From the NCBI GenBank assembly GCA_949741915.1, contig CATJOM010000068.1:1-64000 (forward strand): a stretch of DNA of 64,000 nt, read 5' to 3'. Made by a program: the position numbers and the translations under genes. Source of the stretch: an uncultured Candidatus Melainabacteria bacterium. GTDB lineage: Bacteria; Cyanobacteriota; Vampirovibrionia; Gastranaerophilales; Gastranaerophilaceae. Shown piece after piece: positions 1 through 8,572 of this stretch (its first letter is position 1; each line of letters begins with the position of its first letter). The notes beneath the pieces were generated by a model. That model ran no database searches, was not told the DNA's origin, and saw only the letters and a program-made list of their open reading frames with translations.

Positions 1-154
1 TCCCCAAATTGGCCTTAATGTGCTACTATACATTGCCACTATAACAATAGCCGTATAAGTTCACACTTAATGCTATACTGTAATCGCCTAACCTGTTTTT
101 AACTTCTACTTTTAATTAACTTAATCAAAATACAATAAACCAACCCTCCTGTAT

Positions 155-182
155 ATTACCCGACTGGGTAATGTGGTTTTTT
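155..182 (+). terminator. Putative rho-independent terminator
   Basis: ATTACCC (155-161) and GGGTAAT (166-172) form a perfect 7-bp stem with a GACT loop, followed by GTGG and six T (177-182). It would end a plus-strand transcript entering from outside the window. I see no gene in positions 1-299. Confidence 0.5.
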
Positions 183-250
183 GGGGTATGGGAATTTTAT
201 TTGGTGCGGAACAAGGCTGTAGTTGCTTTGCACAATATTTTGTACATAAA

Positions 251-280
251 TCCCCAAGACTTGATATAGAGTCTTGGGGA
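251..280 (-). terminator. Terminator hairpin downstream of nrdJ
   Basis: TCCCCAAGAC (251-260) and GTCTTGGGGA (271-280) form a perfect 10-bp stem with a 10-base loop. It starts 20 bases beyond the nrdJ stop codon. The T-run on the minus strand is weak (TTTATGT), so the hairpin may also stabilise the 3' end. Confidence 0.6.
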
Positions 281-299
281 GAAATCCTATTTATATAAG

Positions 300-2354
300 T
301 TATGAGCAGCCTGAGTATCCACAATTTAGGCAGATAAAACATCCTTCCGCCATTTTAATTGAATTGCCGCATTCGGGACAGAGGACAGTTTTTATCTCAA
401 TGCCATTTTCGTCAATTTCGGTTTTTTCAATTTTTAATTCCTGATGTTTTCTGGATGTTTCAGCTAATTTTATTGGTGAATTGGCTGATTCTTGCTTTAT
501 TTCAGATTTGTTGTCATCTTTTTTTGATTCTAAGAGCATAGGCTGTGAAAATCTTGAATTATTTCTATAAACAGTTATTCCTTTCAATCCGGCTTTGTAT
601 GCAAGTATATAAGCCTGTGCAACATCATCCAGGGTAGCATTTTCTTCAAAGTTAATTGTTTTCGATACTGCATTATCGGTATGAAGCTGGAATGCGGCCT
701 GCATTAATACATGGGACTTTGGTGAAATATCGTGAGCAGTTACAAATGTTTCTTTTGTTTTTTCATCAATGCCATCAATGTGAGCCACAGAGCCTGTCTG
801 TGCAATTTGTCCCATCAGGGTTTCATTATAAAATCCGTGTTCAATTGCATAATTCTTGAAAATAGGATTTACTTCATACATTTCAGTGTTGTCCATTATA
901 TTTCTTTTGAATGCAAGGCCAAATAATGGCTCTACGCCGCCGGAGGCACCAGCTATCATTGAAATGGTACCCGTTGGCGCGATGCAGGTTGTAGTTGCAT
1001 TTCTAATTCCATAGTTTGCAATGTCTTTGTCAAGCTGTGCCCACATTTCATCGCCAATAAGACCTGCGGATTTTCCTTTGTATTTTTCTGAAAGGTAATT
1101 TCCCCTGTCGTATACTGAGCCCGGGAAATTGCCAAATTTACCGCGTTTTTTGGCAAGCTCTATGCTTTCAACTTTTGAATGGTAGTCTATAAATTCCATT
1201 ATCTGCTTGCCTAAAAGACAACCTTGCTCTGAATTATACGATATGCCCATTTTCATAAGCATATCAGCCCATCCCATAACGCCAAGGCCTATTTTTCTGT
1301 TTGCCTGAACCATTTCAGCAATTTTTGGAAGGGGGTAGTTATTAGCAGCTATTACATTGTCGAGAAAATGTATTGAAAGCCTTGTTGTATCCTTTAACTT
1401 TTCCCAATTTATATAATTTTTACCGTCAGCGCCTTCTTCTACCATTCTGCTTAAATTTATGGAACCAAGGTTGCAGGCTTCATACGATAGAAGCGGAACT
1501 TCGCCACATGGATTTGTTGATTCAATATCTCCGACTAGTGGTGTTGGGTTATCTTTATTCATTTTGTCAATAAATATTACACCTGGTTCGCCTGATGACC
1601 AGGCGCCTTTAACTATTAAATCAAATATTTCTTTTGCTTTTAATCTGTTAACGGGCTGCTTGGTGTTCGGATGAATTAACTCATAATAATCATTTTTTTC
1701 TAGGGCTTCCATAAATTTGTCAGTGATTGCAACGGAAATGTTAAAATTATTAAGTTTTGTTAAATCACTTTTGCAATTTATAAATTCCAGAATATCAGGA
1801 TGATCAATCCTCAAAATGCCCATATTGGCGCCGCGTCTTGTCCCGCCTTGTTTTACTGCCTCTGTCGCAGCGTTAAATACTTCCATAAAGCTTACAGGGC
1901 CAGAAGATACACCCATTGTTGAATGAACTACATCATTTTTTGGTCTTAATTTTGAAAAGGAAAAACCAGTTCCCCCGCCTGATTTATGGATAAGAGCAGT
2001 GTTTTTAATGGTTTCGAAAATTCCTTCAAGACTATCCTCAACAGGAAGTACAAAACAAGCGCTTAATTGGCCAAGTTCGCGCCCTGCGTTCATGAGGGTT
2101 GGAGAATTTGGCATAAAATAACGGTTTGCAATCATATTATAAAATTTCTTTTTAGTTTTATTAATTTCGGTTTCATCTGCGCCGAAATTTGCATCAGCAT
2201 TGGCAATAGTATAGGCTACCCTTTCAAAAAGCTCTCTAGGGGTTTCTGTAGGATTGCCATTAATATCTTTTTTTAAATATCTTTTTTCTAGTACTTTTTT
2301 GGCATTTTCTGACAATTTAACTTCGCAGTTTTCGTTTTCCATTAGAGCGTTCAC
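300..2354 (-). CDS. nrdJ: Adenosylcobalamin-dependent (class II) ribonucleoside-diphosphate reductase
   Basis: Reduces ribonucleotides to deoxyribonucleotides using a B12-generated thiyl radical, so it needs neither oxygen nor a separate radical subunit. The 684-residue protein contains the large-subunit barrel motifs: LSACFVLPVEDS near residue 95, the NPCGE and CNLGSINLS active-site strand near 285-300, and the ATTTCIAPTGTIS motif near 460. It ends in a four-cysteine zinc ribbon (CPECG ... CLNCG), typical of NrdJ, where it relays reducing power from thioredoxin; trxB lies 33 kb away. The start is GTG at 2354, chosen because AGGAGG (2361-2366 on the complement) sits six bases upstream. I saw no cobalamin riboswitch in the 237-base upstream gap. 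Single-gene transcription unit. Confidence 0.93.
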   Translation of the reverse strand: MNALMENENCEVKLSENAKKVLEKRYLKKDINGNPTETPRELFERVAYTIANADANFGADETEINKTKKKFYNMIANRYFMPNSPTLMNAGRELGQLSACFVLPVEDSLEGIFETIKNTALIHKSGGGTGFSFSKLRPKNDVVHSTMGVSSGPVSFMEVFNAATEAVKQGGTRRGANMGILRIDHPDILEFINCKSDLTKLNNFNISVAITDKFMEALEKNDYYELIHPNTKQPVNRLKAKEIFDLIVKGAWSSGEPGVIFIDKMNKDNPTPLVGDIESTNPCGEVPLLSYEACNLGSINLSRMVEEGADGKNYINWEKLKDTTRLSIHFLDNVIAANNYPLPKIAEMVQANRKIGLGVMGWADMLMKMGISYNSEQGCLLGKQIMEFIDYHSKVESIELAKKRGKFGNFPGSVYDRGNYLSEKYKGKSAGLIGDEMWAQLDKDIANYGIRNATTTCIAPTGTISMIAGASGGVEPLFGLAFKRNIMDNTEMYEVNPIFKNYAIEHGFYNETLMGQIAQTGSVAHIDGIDEKTKETFVTAHDISPKSHVLMQAAFQLHTDNAVSKTINFEENATLDDVAQAYILAYKAGLKGITVYRNNSRFSQPMLLESKKDDNKSEIKQESANSPIKLAETSRKHQELKIEKTEIDENGIEIKTVLCPECGNSIKMAEGCFICLNCGYSGCS

Positions 2355-2591
2355 TCCATACCTCCTGATTGTAACTATAATAAGTAATTATACGATATTA
2401 TAACAAAAACGAACTGAAAAAATGAGTTTATAAATAATATTATTGTAAAGAATGTTTAATGAAGTTTATAAATTACTAAAATCAGCTAGGCGCCATGGTT
2501 TTCAAGATAACATCAAAAAACTTTCAGCCCAAAAAATAAATTATCTGTAGAATAAATTTCGTAGGAGTTTTGGTAATAAGTTTAAACTATA

Positions 2592-3134
2592 ATGAATGTA
2601 ATTTGTTTTAATGCAGAGAAATTATACAGGCTTTCTTATGACTATTTCCATTATGAAGGGAATATCAAACTTGCAGAAGCATGTATAAATAAAGCCTTGA
2701 AATATGATAAGAAACAAGTTAAAGGCTTGCTTTTAAAAGGAAATATTTTAATGTCGAAAGATGATATAAAGGGCGCAATTGCAATATTGAAAAAGGCATT
2801 AAAGGAAGATGCTAAAAATAAGGAGTGTTTGTATTTAATGGCAAAGGCATACAGCCTTAATGGTATGCATCAAGCTGCAATTGATATATTGGATAAAATT
2901 TTCATTTTTCAGATTAGTGATATGGAGTTTTTATCTGATTGTTATGAATTAAAAATTAATATATTGATGGAATTGCAAAAGTATAAGAAAGCAGAACAGA
3001 TTCTAAAATCTCTAAATAATAGACTATTATCACAGGATATTTTCTATCTGAAGGAAAATTTTTACAAAATTATACAGAACAATGCTTATTTCGCACGAAA
3101 AAATAATAATAGAATTTTGCATGTAAACTTTTAA
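2592..3134 (+). CDS. Small TPR-repeat protein
   Basis: A 180-residue protein, probably cytoplasmic, built of helix pairs matching tetratricopeptide repeats. At least two units are readable: residues 17-50 (ending in ALKYDKKQ) and 51-84 (KGLLLKGNILM ... ALKEDAKNKE), with a third from 85 (CLYLMAKAYSLNG). TPR domains bind proteins; no catalytic motif is visible. There is no signal peptide. The last 40 residues are basic and lose the repeat pattern. It stands alone between nrdJ (divergent) and the pseudopilin gene. No clear Shine-Dalgarno precedes the ATG; TATAAT overlaps the start, so the true start is uncertain. Partner unknown. Confidence 0.7.
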   Translation: MNVICFNAEKLYRLSYDYFHYEGNIKLAEACINKALKYDKKQVKGLLLKGNILMSKDDIKGAIAILKKALKEDAKNKECLYLMAKAYSLNGMHQAAIDILDKIFIFQISDMEFLSDCYELKINILMELQKYKKAEQILKSLNNRLLSQDIFYLKENFYKIIQNNAYFARKNNNRILHVNF

Positions 3135-3227
3135 CACACAACAATTACATGCTTTTAAAATGTAAAAAAATATGATTTAATAAAATAAGAGAAGATTATT
3201 AGATTAAAGTTGTGAGATTTTAAAATT

Positions 3228-4016
3228 ATGAAAAAAGGTTTTACTCTTGTTGAGGTTTTTTTGACATTGGGAATTATTGGAATAATCGCTGCAATGACCA
3301 TTCCTTCTATGATACATGTTTCAACAAAGAAAGCCACAATTGAGCAGTTAAAAAAATCGGCTGCAACCTTAAATACAGCTGTTTACAATGCGACAATTAC
3401 AAATGGTGAAGTTTCAACATGGAGATGGCAAGCTGATGATGGCATTTTAGATATAATGCAAAATATTATCTCCCCCAGGCTTAATATTGGATATATGTGC
3501 AGTGGGGATGTTAACAATATTAGTAGGCAGTGCAGATATACCGTAGATGGGCTCGATGGCAAAGAGGCAGAAATATTAAATGGCTTTGATTCAAAAACGA
3601 GGGTTGTTTTGAATGATGGTTCACTGATAGCTTTTGCTGGTGGATTTCCTGAAGAGAATCAAGGCGGTGGAGCTGGCGGTTCAGGCTCTGGAGGAGGTTC
3701 TGCTGATGGTGATAAAGACAAGCCAGTTAATCCTTGTTCATGGGGTGCTGATGACCAGGCGATATGTGGAATCTTTTTGATTGATGTAAACGGCAGCGAA
3801 AAGCCAAATATTGTTGGAAGAGATGTGTTCTTTTATGCACTTCATTTAAATGGAGCTGTCTTGCCATTTGGTGCAAATCAGACTGAAGATTTTATTGATG
3901 AAAATTGTTCAAAAGAAGGGGACGGAGTTAGTGGCAAAACTTGCGCAGCAAAACTTGTAAATGGTGGTTGGGATGTTTGTTACACCTGCGATAAACCGTA
4001 CCCTGCAATATTTTAG
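3228..4016 (+). CDS. Prepilin-type (pseudopilin-like) protein
   Basis: The N-terminus is a textbook type IV prepilin: a short basic leader (MKKG), the cleavage/methylation site G-FTLVE with Glu at mature position 5, and a hydrophobic helix (FLTLGIIGIIAAMTIPSM). The 262-residue protein has a globular region with paired cysteines and a Gly/Ser-rich linker around residues 146-162, then more cysteines (NPCSWG, DENCS, TCAA, VCYTCD) that could form disulphides outside the cytoplasm. It resembles the many pilin-like proteins of Gastranaerophilales. Expected role: a minor pilin or substrate of a type IV pilus or type II-like system; no assembly genes of that kind are in the window. Monocistronic by spacing. 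Confidence 0.85.
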   Translation: MKKGFTLVEVFLTLGIIGIIAAMTIPSMIHVSTKKATIEQLKKSAATLNTAVYNATITNGEVSTWRWQADDGILDIMQNIISPRLNIGYMCSGDVNNISRQCRYTVDGLDGKEAEILNGFDSKTRVVLNDGSLIAFAGGFPEENQGGGAGGSGSGGGSADGDKDKPVNPCSWGADDQAICGIFLIDVNGSEKPNIVGRDVFFYALHLNGAVLPFGANQTEDFIDENCSKEGDGVSGKTCAAKLVNGGWDVCYTCDKPYPAIF

Positions 4017-4059
4017 GGCGCTGTTTCATTCTAATGTTTTTTGTGGTATTCTCTAATTG

Positions 4060-5028
4060 ATGAAAAACAAAACAGTTGAATGTATATTTAATGAAATCAA
4101 TAATGCAAAAAAGATTCTCATAGTATCTCATGTTAATCCCGATGGAGATACTTTGGGTGCAATGTGTGCTTTAAAATTATTTATAGGAAAAAAAGCCGAT
4201 ACTTTAATACAAAATTTAACCGGAGCTCCAGAGACATATAATTTTTTGCCCGAAATCAACTTAAGTAAAAATTTAAATAATGTTGATGATATTTATGACT
4301 TGGTAATATGTGTTGACATTGCTGCAATTGACAGGGTAGTGCAAAAAGCAAGATGGATTTTTGATAATGCTAAGATGACTATCAATATAGATCATCACAA
4401 AACAAATAATGGATATGCAAAAATTAACTGGATAATCCCTGATGCTTCAAGCGCAGGCGAGGTTTTGTTCAATATGCTCAGGGAACAAGATGTAAAAATT
4501 ACGAAAGAAATTGCAGAATGCTTGTATGTCTCAATCTTAACTGATACAGGAGGCTTCAGATATGAGAACACTAAGCCTGAAACTCTTGAAGCTGCTGCAC
4601 AACTGATAAAATTGGGAGTTGACAATGCGGATTTGGCAAAAAAATGTTACAATACCAAGCCCAAAAATATGATTATGTTTCAGGCTGCAATAATATCAAA
4701 AACGCAGTTTATGTTTAACAATAGAGTTGCACTTGCAGCAATAGCCCAGGAAGATTTAGAAAGGTTTAATGCAAATAATGAATTTACGGAAGGCATTGCA
4801 GAGACTCTGAGAACAATTAAGACGGTAGAAGTTTCAGCTGTTTTAAAAGAAAGTGAAAGTCAGACTACTAAGGTGAGCCTAAGAAGCGACAGAGTTGATG
4901 TATGTCAAATTGTTAAGAAATTTAACGGAGGTGGGCATATACATGCGGCTGGCTGCACAATCAAAAAGCCTCTCAGAATAGCTCAGGAAATGCTTATATG
5001 CGAGATTGAAAAATGTTTAGGCTTATAA
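4060..5028 (+). CDS. nrnA: DHH/DHHA1 phosphoesterase, NrnA-like
   Basis: Family members degrade short oligoribonucleotides and, in many bacteria, dephosphorylate 3'-phosphoadenosine-5'-phosphate. The metal-binding DHH domain shows SHVNPDGDTLGA near residue 24, VDIA near 88 and DHHKTN near 110. The C-terminal DHHA1 domain carries GGGHIHAAGC near 290, the substrate-binding glycine loop. About 322 residues, normal for NrnA. I start at ATG 4060 rather than the adjacent TTG 4057. TATTCT (4047-4052) lies seven bases upstream and no Shine-Dalgarno is present, so the mRNA may be leaderless. The 3' end overlaps the next gene by 16 bases, implying translational coupling. Confidence 0.9.
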   Translation: MKNKTVECIFNEINNAKKILIVSHVNPDGDTLGAMCALKLFIGKKADTLIQNLTGAPETYNFLPEINLSKNLNNVDDIYDLVICVDIAAIDRVVQKARWIFDNAKMTINIDHHKTNNGYAKINWIIPDASSAGEVLFNMLREQDVKITKEIAECLYVSILTDTGGFRYENTKPETLEAAAQLIKLGVDNADLAKKCYNTKPKNMIMFQAAIISKTQFMFNNRVALAAIAQEDLERFNANNEFTEGIAETLRTIKTVEVSAVLKESESQTTKVSLRSDRVDVCQIVKKFNGGGHIHAAGCTIKKPLRIAQEMLICEIEKCLGL

Positions 5029-5867
5029 AAGAATACTTTCTTAATCTTAAGGAAAGCATTATCCATGAAGATTTTCCAAATGCTGCTGCAGAAATGGCTT
5101 ATATGCTTGTAATTGGCATTTTTCCTTTTATGTTGTTTTTGACGGCTGTTTTTGGCTGGCTTGGCAAAAAATTTTTTATGGGAAAATTGTTATCTGCTCT
5201 TTCTGCAGTTGCGCCATCTGATGTTGTCGCAATGATCACGTCTGTTTTAAAAGAAGCAACTCTTTTTCAAAATGGCGGAATTATTGGGATAGTTGGTTTT
5301 TTTGTAACATTATTTCTTGTCTCAAATGCAATAGCTGTAATAATAAAAGGTTTGAATCGCGCCAATAAAATTCAGGAAAATAGGTCATTTATTCATGTTA
5401 GAGTGCTGTCCATTATTATGGTTCTTGTAAATACATTTTTTCTTTTTATATCAATAAATCTTATTATTTTTGGTAAGGTAATTTTGTATTTAATATCGGC
5501 ATACATTCATCTTCCTGAAGAATTTGTAAATACTATACTTATTTTAAGATGGCCAATTGCTTTTATAATGCTGTTTATACTTGCTATGATAAACTACTAT
5601 GTTCTTCCTGCAAGAGACTTCTCTCTTAAAAGAAAAAGCATTGTGCCAGGGGCCTTATTTTTCTGTATATTTTGGCTGCTTGGGAGCTGGCTGTTTTCTT
5701 TGTATGTGAATGAACTTGGGACATACAATAAGGTTTATGGTACAATTGGAACTTTTGCAATTTTAATGGTTTGGCTATACTACACCTCAATAATTATGTT
5801 GATTGGAGGTGAGATTAATAATCAAACTCTTTATAAATTAACAAAAAACAAGAAAGATGAGTCTTAG
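5013..5867 (+). CDS. YihY/UPF0761 family inner-membrane protein
   Basis: A 284-residue integral membrane protein of the YihY (formerly BrkB, 'ribonuclease BN') family, whose exact function is unsettled. The family signature is visible: an N-terminal amphipathic stretch with AAAEMAYMLVIGIFPF, about six hydrophobic segments (roughly residues 28-50, 90-115, 130-160, 175-200, 210-235, 245-270) and the C-terminal KVYGTIGTFAILMVWLYY then GGEIN. It starts inside the end of nrnA (16-base overlap), so the two are co-translated. The last residues are polar and lysine-rich, probably cytoplasmic. Confidence 0.85.
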   Translation: MFRLIKEYFLNLKESIIHEDFPNAAAEMAYMLVIGIFPFMLFLTAVFGWLGKKFFMGKLLSALSAVAPSDVVAMITSVLKEATLFQNGGIIGIVGFFVTLFLVSNAIAVIIKGLNRANKIQENRSFIHVRVLSIIMVLVNTFFLFISINLIIFGKVILYLISAYIHLPEEFVNTILILRWPIAFIMLFILAMINYYVLPARDFSLKRKSIVPGALFFCIFWLLGSWLFSLYVNELGTYNKVYGTIGTFAILMVWLYYTSIIMLIGGEINNQTLYKLTKNKKDES

Positions 5868-5899
5868 AATTGAGTCTGTGCTCATAAAACTTTTGCATC

Positions 5900-5928
5900 T
5901 TTACAAAATGTAAAAAATGTCATAAAAT
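5900..5928 (+). promoter_or_regulatory. Promoter of the YhaM-like gene, predicting a leaderless mRNA
   Basis: TTTACA (5900-5905), a 17-base spacer, then TAAAAT (5923-5928). Only six bases separate the -10 from ATG 5935, which would place the transcription start on the A of the ATG. No Shine-Dalgarno is present. Confidence 0.6.
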
Positions 5929-5934
5929 TGTTAA

Positions 5935-6771
5935 ATGCTTGACTTAAATGCTAATTATGAAGTAATGGGATATAGCGTTGGTGACACAAAAGCCGGCACT
6001 AAAATGGGAAAACTTCAATTAAGAAATTTAAAAGAAAATTCAACCCTCAATTGTATCCTTTGGGAAGAAACGTTAAATCGTCTAAATTCAAAGCTTTTTA
6101 GAACTGGAAATATTGTAAGAATAACGGGCGCGAGTTTTAATGAAAAATTTAATAATTGCCTTGTGAGCAATATGGAGCTTATTGAAGAAGCTGTTCTTGG
6201 CTTAGATGAAGTTGCGAGGGAAAAATTATTTAATGACATCCTGAAAACCATAGATGATTTTAAAAATGAAGATTTAAAGACATTTGTGCGCGATGTATGG
6301 ACAAAGAATGAGGAATTAATCAAAATTTCTCCTGCTGCAAAACTTATGCACCACAATTATCTTGGCGGATTAATCCAGCACATTTATGAATGTCTGCAAT
6401 TTGCCGAGTGCATTTTCCCAAACATGCACAAAAAAATGAATAAGGATGTTTTGTTTGCAGCTTGTATTTTGCATGATATAGGCAAAATTTTTGAATATAA
6501 GATTGATTTTGAAACCGGATTTGTAGAATATAACGAAGAATTTAAAAAGGATTGGATAAGCCATTCGCAATATGGTTATTCCTTGTGCATGGCAAATAAT
6601 CAGATGCAAATAGCAAAAATGATTGCGGCTCACCATGGTAGAAGTGATTGGGGTGCAATGATTGATTTGGGCGAGAAAGATTTAGAAAATTATTATTATA
6701 TAGTTCATCATATAGATGATTTATCTGCAAAATTTGGAAAAATCTATATAAGCGATTTGAAAAAAGATTAG
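5935..6771 (+). CDS. OB-fold plus HD-domain 3'-5' exoribonuclease, YhaM-like
   Basis: A 278-residue protein arranged like YhaM/Cbf1 nucleases: an N-terminal OB-fold nucleic-acid-binding domain (roughly 1-90, with GTKMGKLQLRN and an inner strand NCILWEE) and a C-terminal HD phosphohydrolase domain (roughly 125-278). Metal ligands are visible as H (HHNYLGGLIQH), HD (CILHDIGKIFEY), H (WISHSQYG) and HH (IAAHHG). YhaM removes nucleotides from RNA and DNA 3' ends. About 278 residues against about 314 for Bacillus YhaM, so slightly short. The ATG is preceded by a -10 box at exactly six bases. It lies 68 bases after the YihY gene but seems to have its own promoter. Confidence 0.82.
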   Translation: MLDLNANYEVMGYSVGDTKAGTKMGKLQLRNLKENSTLNCILWEETLNRLNSKLFRTGNIVRITGASFNEKFNNCLVSNMELIEEAVLGLDEVAREKLFNDILKTIDDFKNEDLKTFVRDVWTKNEELIKISPAAKLMHHNYLGGLIQHIYECLQFAECIFPNMHKKMNKDVLFAACILHDIGKIFEYKIDFETGFVEYNEEFKKDWISHSQYGYSLCMANNQMQIAKMIAAHHGRSDWGAMIDLGEKDLENYYYIVHHIDDLSAKFGKIYISDLKKD

Positions 6772-6783
6772 AGGAATTTTATA

Positions 6784-7473
6784 ATGAGAAAAAAAATTGC
6801 AGTGTTAACAGCAATGTTATTTGCCTTTTTAATGATACAAAGCGTTGATGCATATCAAATAAAGGCTGATGCGCAAACAAAAAGGATACCCGCAGGCACA
6901 AAGCTTGAGCTTGAGTCTGTAAATACTGTCACAACAGAAACACTTGATGCAGGAGACATGTTCAGTGCCTATCTTACAAAGGATGTATATATAGATGGGG
7001 CTGTAATTCTTCCCAAGGGTACGATTATAAGAGGAAGCTCTGCAAGTATTACAAGACCTAAAATACTATCTCGTGCTGCGGTTTTATACTTAAATTTTGA
7101 TCATATAGTTGCGCCAAATGGAAAACAGATTCCTCTTAAGGCTGGAATAAATTCATCGTTTAAATTAACAGAAGATGGTGGAATTGATGGAGGCGGGGGT
7201 TATGGGCAGGCACTTGCTGACAATGTAGCTAAATCAGGTGAAATCATTAGAAAATCAGCTAATTGGGGGGTTAAATCAGGCGAAGATTTATTCACTGGTG
7301 GTAAATATCTTGTTACACCAATAGCCGCAATAGGCGGAACTATTGCAGGTGCTGGGTATCTTGTTGGGGATAGTATAATTGACCTATTTAGAAAAGGCAA
7401 AGATGTTGTAATATTAAAGGGACAAAGATTCGGAATACTCCTTATAGAGCCAATTGACATACCACTTTTTTAA
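6784..7473 (+). CDS. Secreted orphan protein
   Basis: A 229-residue protein starting with a clear Sec signal peptide (residues 1-23, MRKKIAVLTAMLFAFLMIQS ... VDA). The mature part begins with beta-rich sequence (IPAGTKLELESVNTV, GDMFSAYLTKDVYI, LPKGTIIRGSSASI), resembling small envelope beta-domains in which a pore or conjugation-type protein presents stable strands. Then comes a glycine-rich stretch (DGGIDGGGGYGQ) and a hydrophobic segment (about 175-200) before a final KGQRFGILLIEP strand. I do not recognise a named family. The Shine-Dalgarno GAGGAA lies seven to eight bases before the ATG. Twelve bases after the YhaM-like gene and nine bases before the CinA-type gene, so probably one operon. 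Confidence 0.7.
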   Translation: MRKKIAVLTAMLFAFLMIQSVDAYQIKADAQTKRIPAGTKLELESVNTVTTETLDAGDMFSAYLTKDVYIDGAVILPKGTIIRGSSASITRPKILSRAAVLYLNFDHIVAPNGKQIPLKAGINSSFKLTEDGGIDGGGGYGQALADNVAKSGEIIRKSANWGVKSGEDLFTGGKYLVTPIAAIGGTIAGAGYLVGDSIIDLFRKGKDVVILKGQRFGILLIEPIDIPLF

Positions 7474-7482
7474 AGAACAACT

Positions 7483-7971
7483 ATGAAAAGAAATTTTGAT
7501 AGCTTAAAAGAAATTCTGATAAAAAATAACCTCAAAATATCAGCTGGCGAGTCTTGTACGGGAGGTTTGATAAGCTCATACTTGACAGATATTGATGGGG
7601 CATCAAATTTTTTAGAGCAGGGATTTGTAACATACGCACCTGAAGCTAAACAAAAATTTTTAAAGGTTAAAAAGAAAACTATTGATAAATTTGGTGTTGT
7701 AAGTAAAGAAGTCGCTGAAGAGATGGCTGAAGGGCTGCTTCAATATGCTGATATAGGCATTTCAACAACAGGTTATGCAGGGCCTTCTGGAGGTGATGAA
7801 AAAAATCCACTTGGTTCGGTTTATATAGGGTTTGGCCTTAAAAAGAGTGTTAAAAACATTGTAAAGTCTGTTAAGTTTATCTCAATATACAAAAAACGAT
7901 GTGAAATTAAGGAAGATTTTGCTAAAATTGCACTGAATGAGTTATTAGCTTTTCTTAATGAGAATATATAG
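7483..7971 (+). CDS. CinA C-terminal domain protein (nicotinamide-nucleotide amidohydrolase family)
   Basis: The 162-residue protein corresponds to the stand-alone CinA C-terminal (PncC) domain, which deamidates nicotinamide mononucleotide to nicotinate mononucleotide in the pyridine nucleotide cycle. Family motifs are all present: SAGESCTGGLI near residue 20, FVTYAPEAK near 46, GVVSKEVAEEMAEG near 70, and GYAGPSGG ... PLGSVYIGF near 102-120. Length is the usual about 160 residues. The N-terminal molybdopterin-like domain of full CinA is absent, as in E. coli PncC (YgaD). Last gene of the presumed 5.9-8.0 kb operon. Confidence 0.88.
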   Translation: MKRNFDSLKEILIKNNLKISAGESCTGGLISSYLTDIDGASNFLEQGFVTYAPEAKQKFLKVKKKTIDKFGVVSKEVAEEMAEGLLQYADIGISTTGYAGPSGGDEKNPLGSVYIGFGLKKSVKNIVKSVKFISIYKKRCEIKEDFAKIALNELLAFLNENI

Positions 7972-8572
7972 CCACATTTAATTCGTATGGCAGTTGTTCT
8001 GAATTCAGGGTTTTTATTAATTCTATATGATTATTGTAAAAAAAATGGAGGACCATATTGATTCCTTCTGTTTCATGGTAGATAAGATAATAATAAGGCT
8101 GTATGATGTGCGGCAAATAAATATGTTGAATCTCTCTACAAAACGCAAGCAGAAATAAAGTCTGAATTCGTTTACTCTGTGTCTTAAAATTATAATTTAT
8201 AAGAAAGCAGTAATACTTTGGGACAATATAAACGAAGCCAAGCCATAAGGACATTATAGTTGATGTCATAAAGCCCTGAGGGCTTAAAAAATAATTTGTA
8301 AATTTATGAGTAACGAAAATGCACATTTAAGGGCGTAGTTATACTTATTATTTTAGGTAGTTTAAGTTTATGCAGTGCTTTTAATCTTTACAATTTTTAA
8401 CAAAATTAGACTAAGTACTAAATTGTTTGTAATTATTTGGCAACACCTAAGAGTTTAACCATTTTACAATGCAATTTCAAGGGATTTTTTTGATGAACTA
8501 CAAAATTAAGCGCTTCAAATATTTGTCTTCAAATTACTTAATTATTTCCCTTGCAAACTAAAATATAGTAAA
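7972..8572. other. Gene-poor gap before the Tad cluster
   Basis: Six hundred bases with no gene I can defend. An open frame on the complement (8326 down to 7955, 123 codons) has an unusual aromatic, cysteine-containing composition, overlaps the CinA-type gene and lacks a good ribosome site, so I do not call it. It could be decayed coding sequence. The last 60 bases probably hold the promoter of the Tad cluster (TAAAAT at 8559-8564, TATAGT at 8564-8569). Confidence 0.45.

Noticed and set aside
2355-2591. Possible cobalamin riboswitch upstream of nrdJ
   Set aside because: No B12-box-like conserved sequence or suitable stem could be found in the upstream gap; nrdJ has only a normal SD and AT-rich promoter region.
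7955-8326. 123-codon frame on the minus strand
   Set aside because: Overlaps the CinA-type gene, has no Shine-Dalgarno or leaderless -10 at the right distance, and unusual aromatic composition without a domain.
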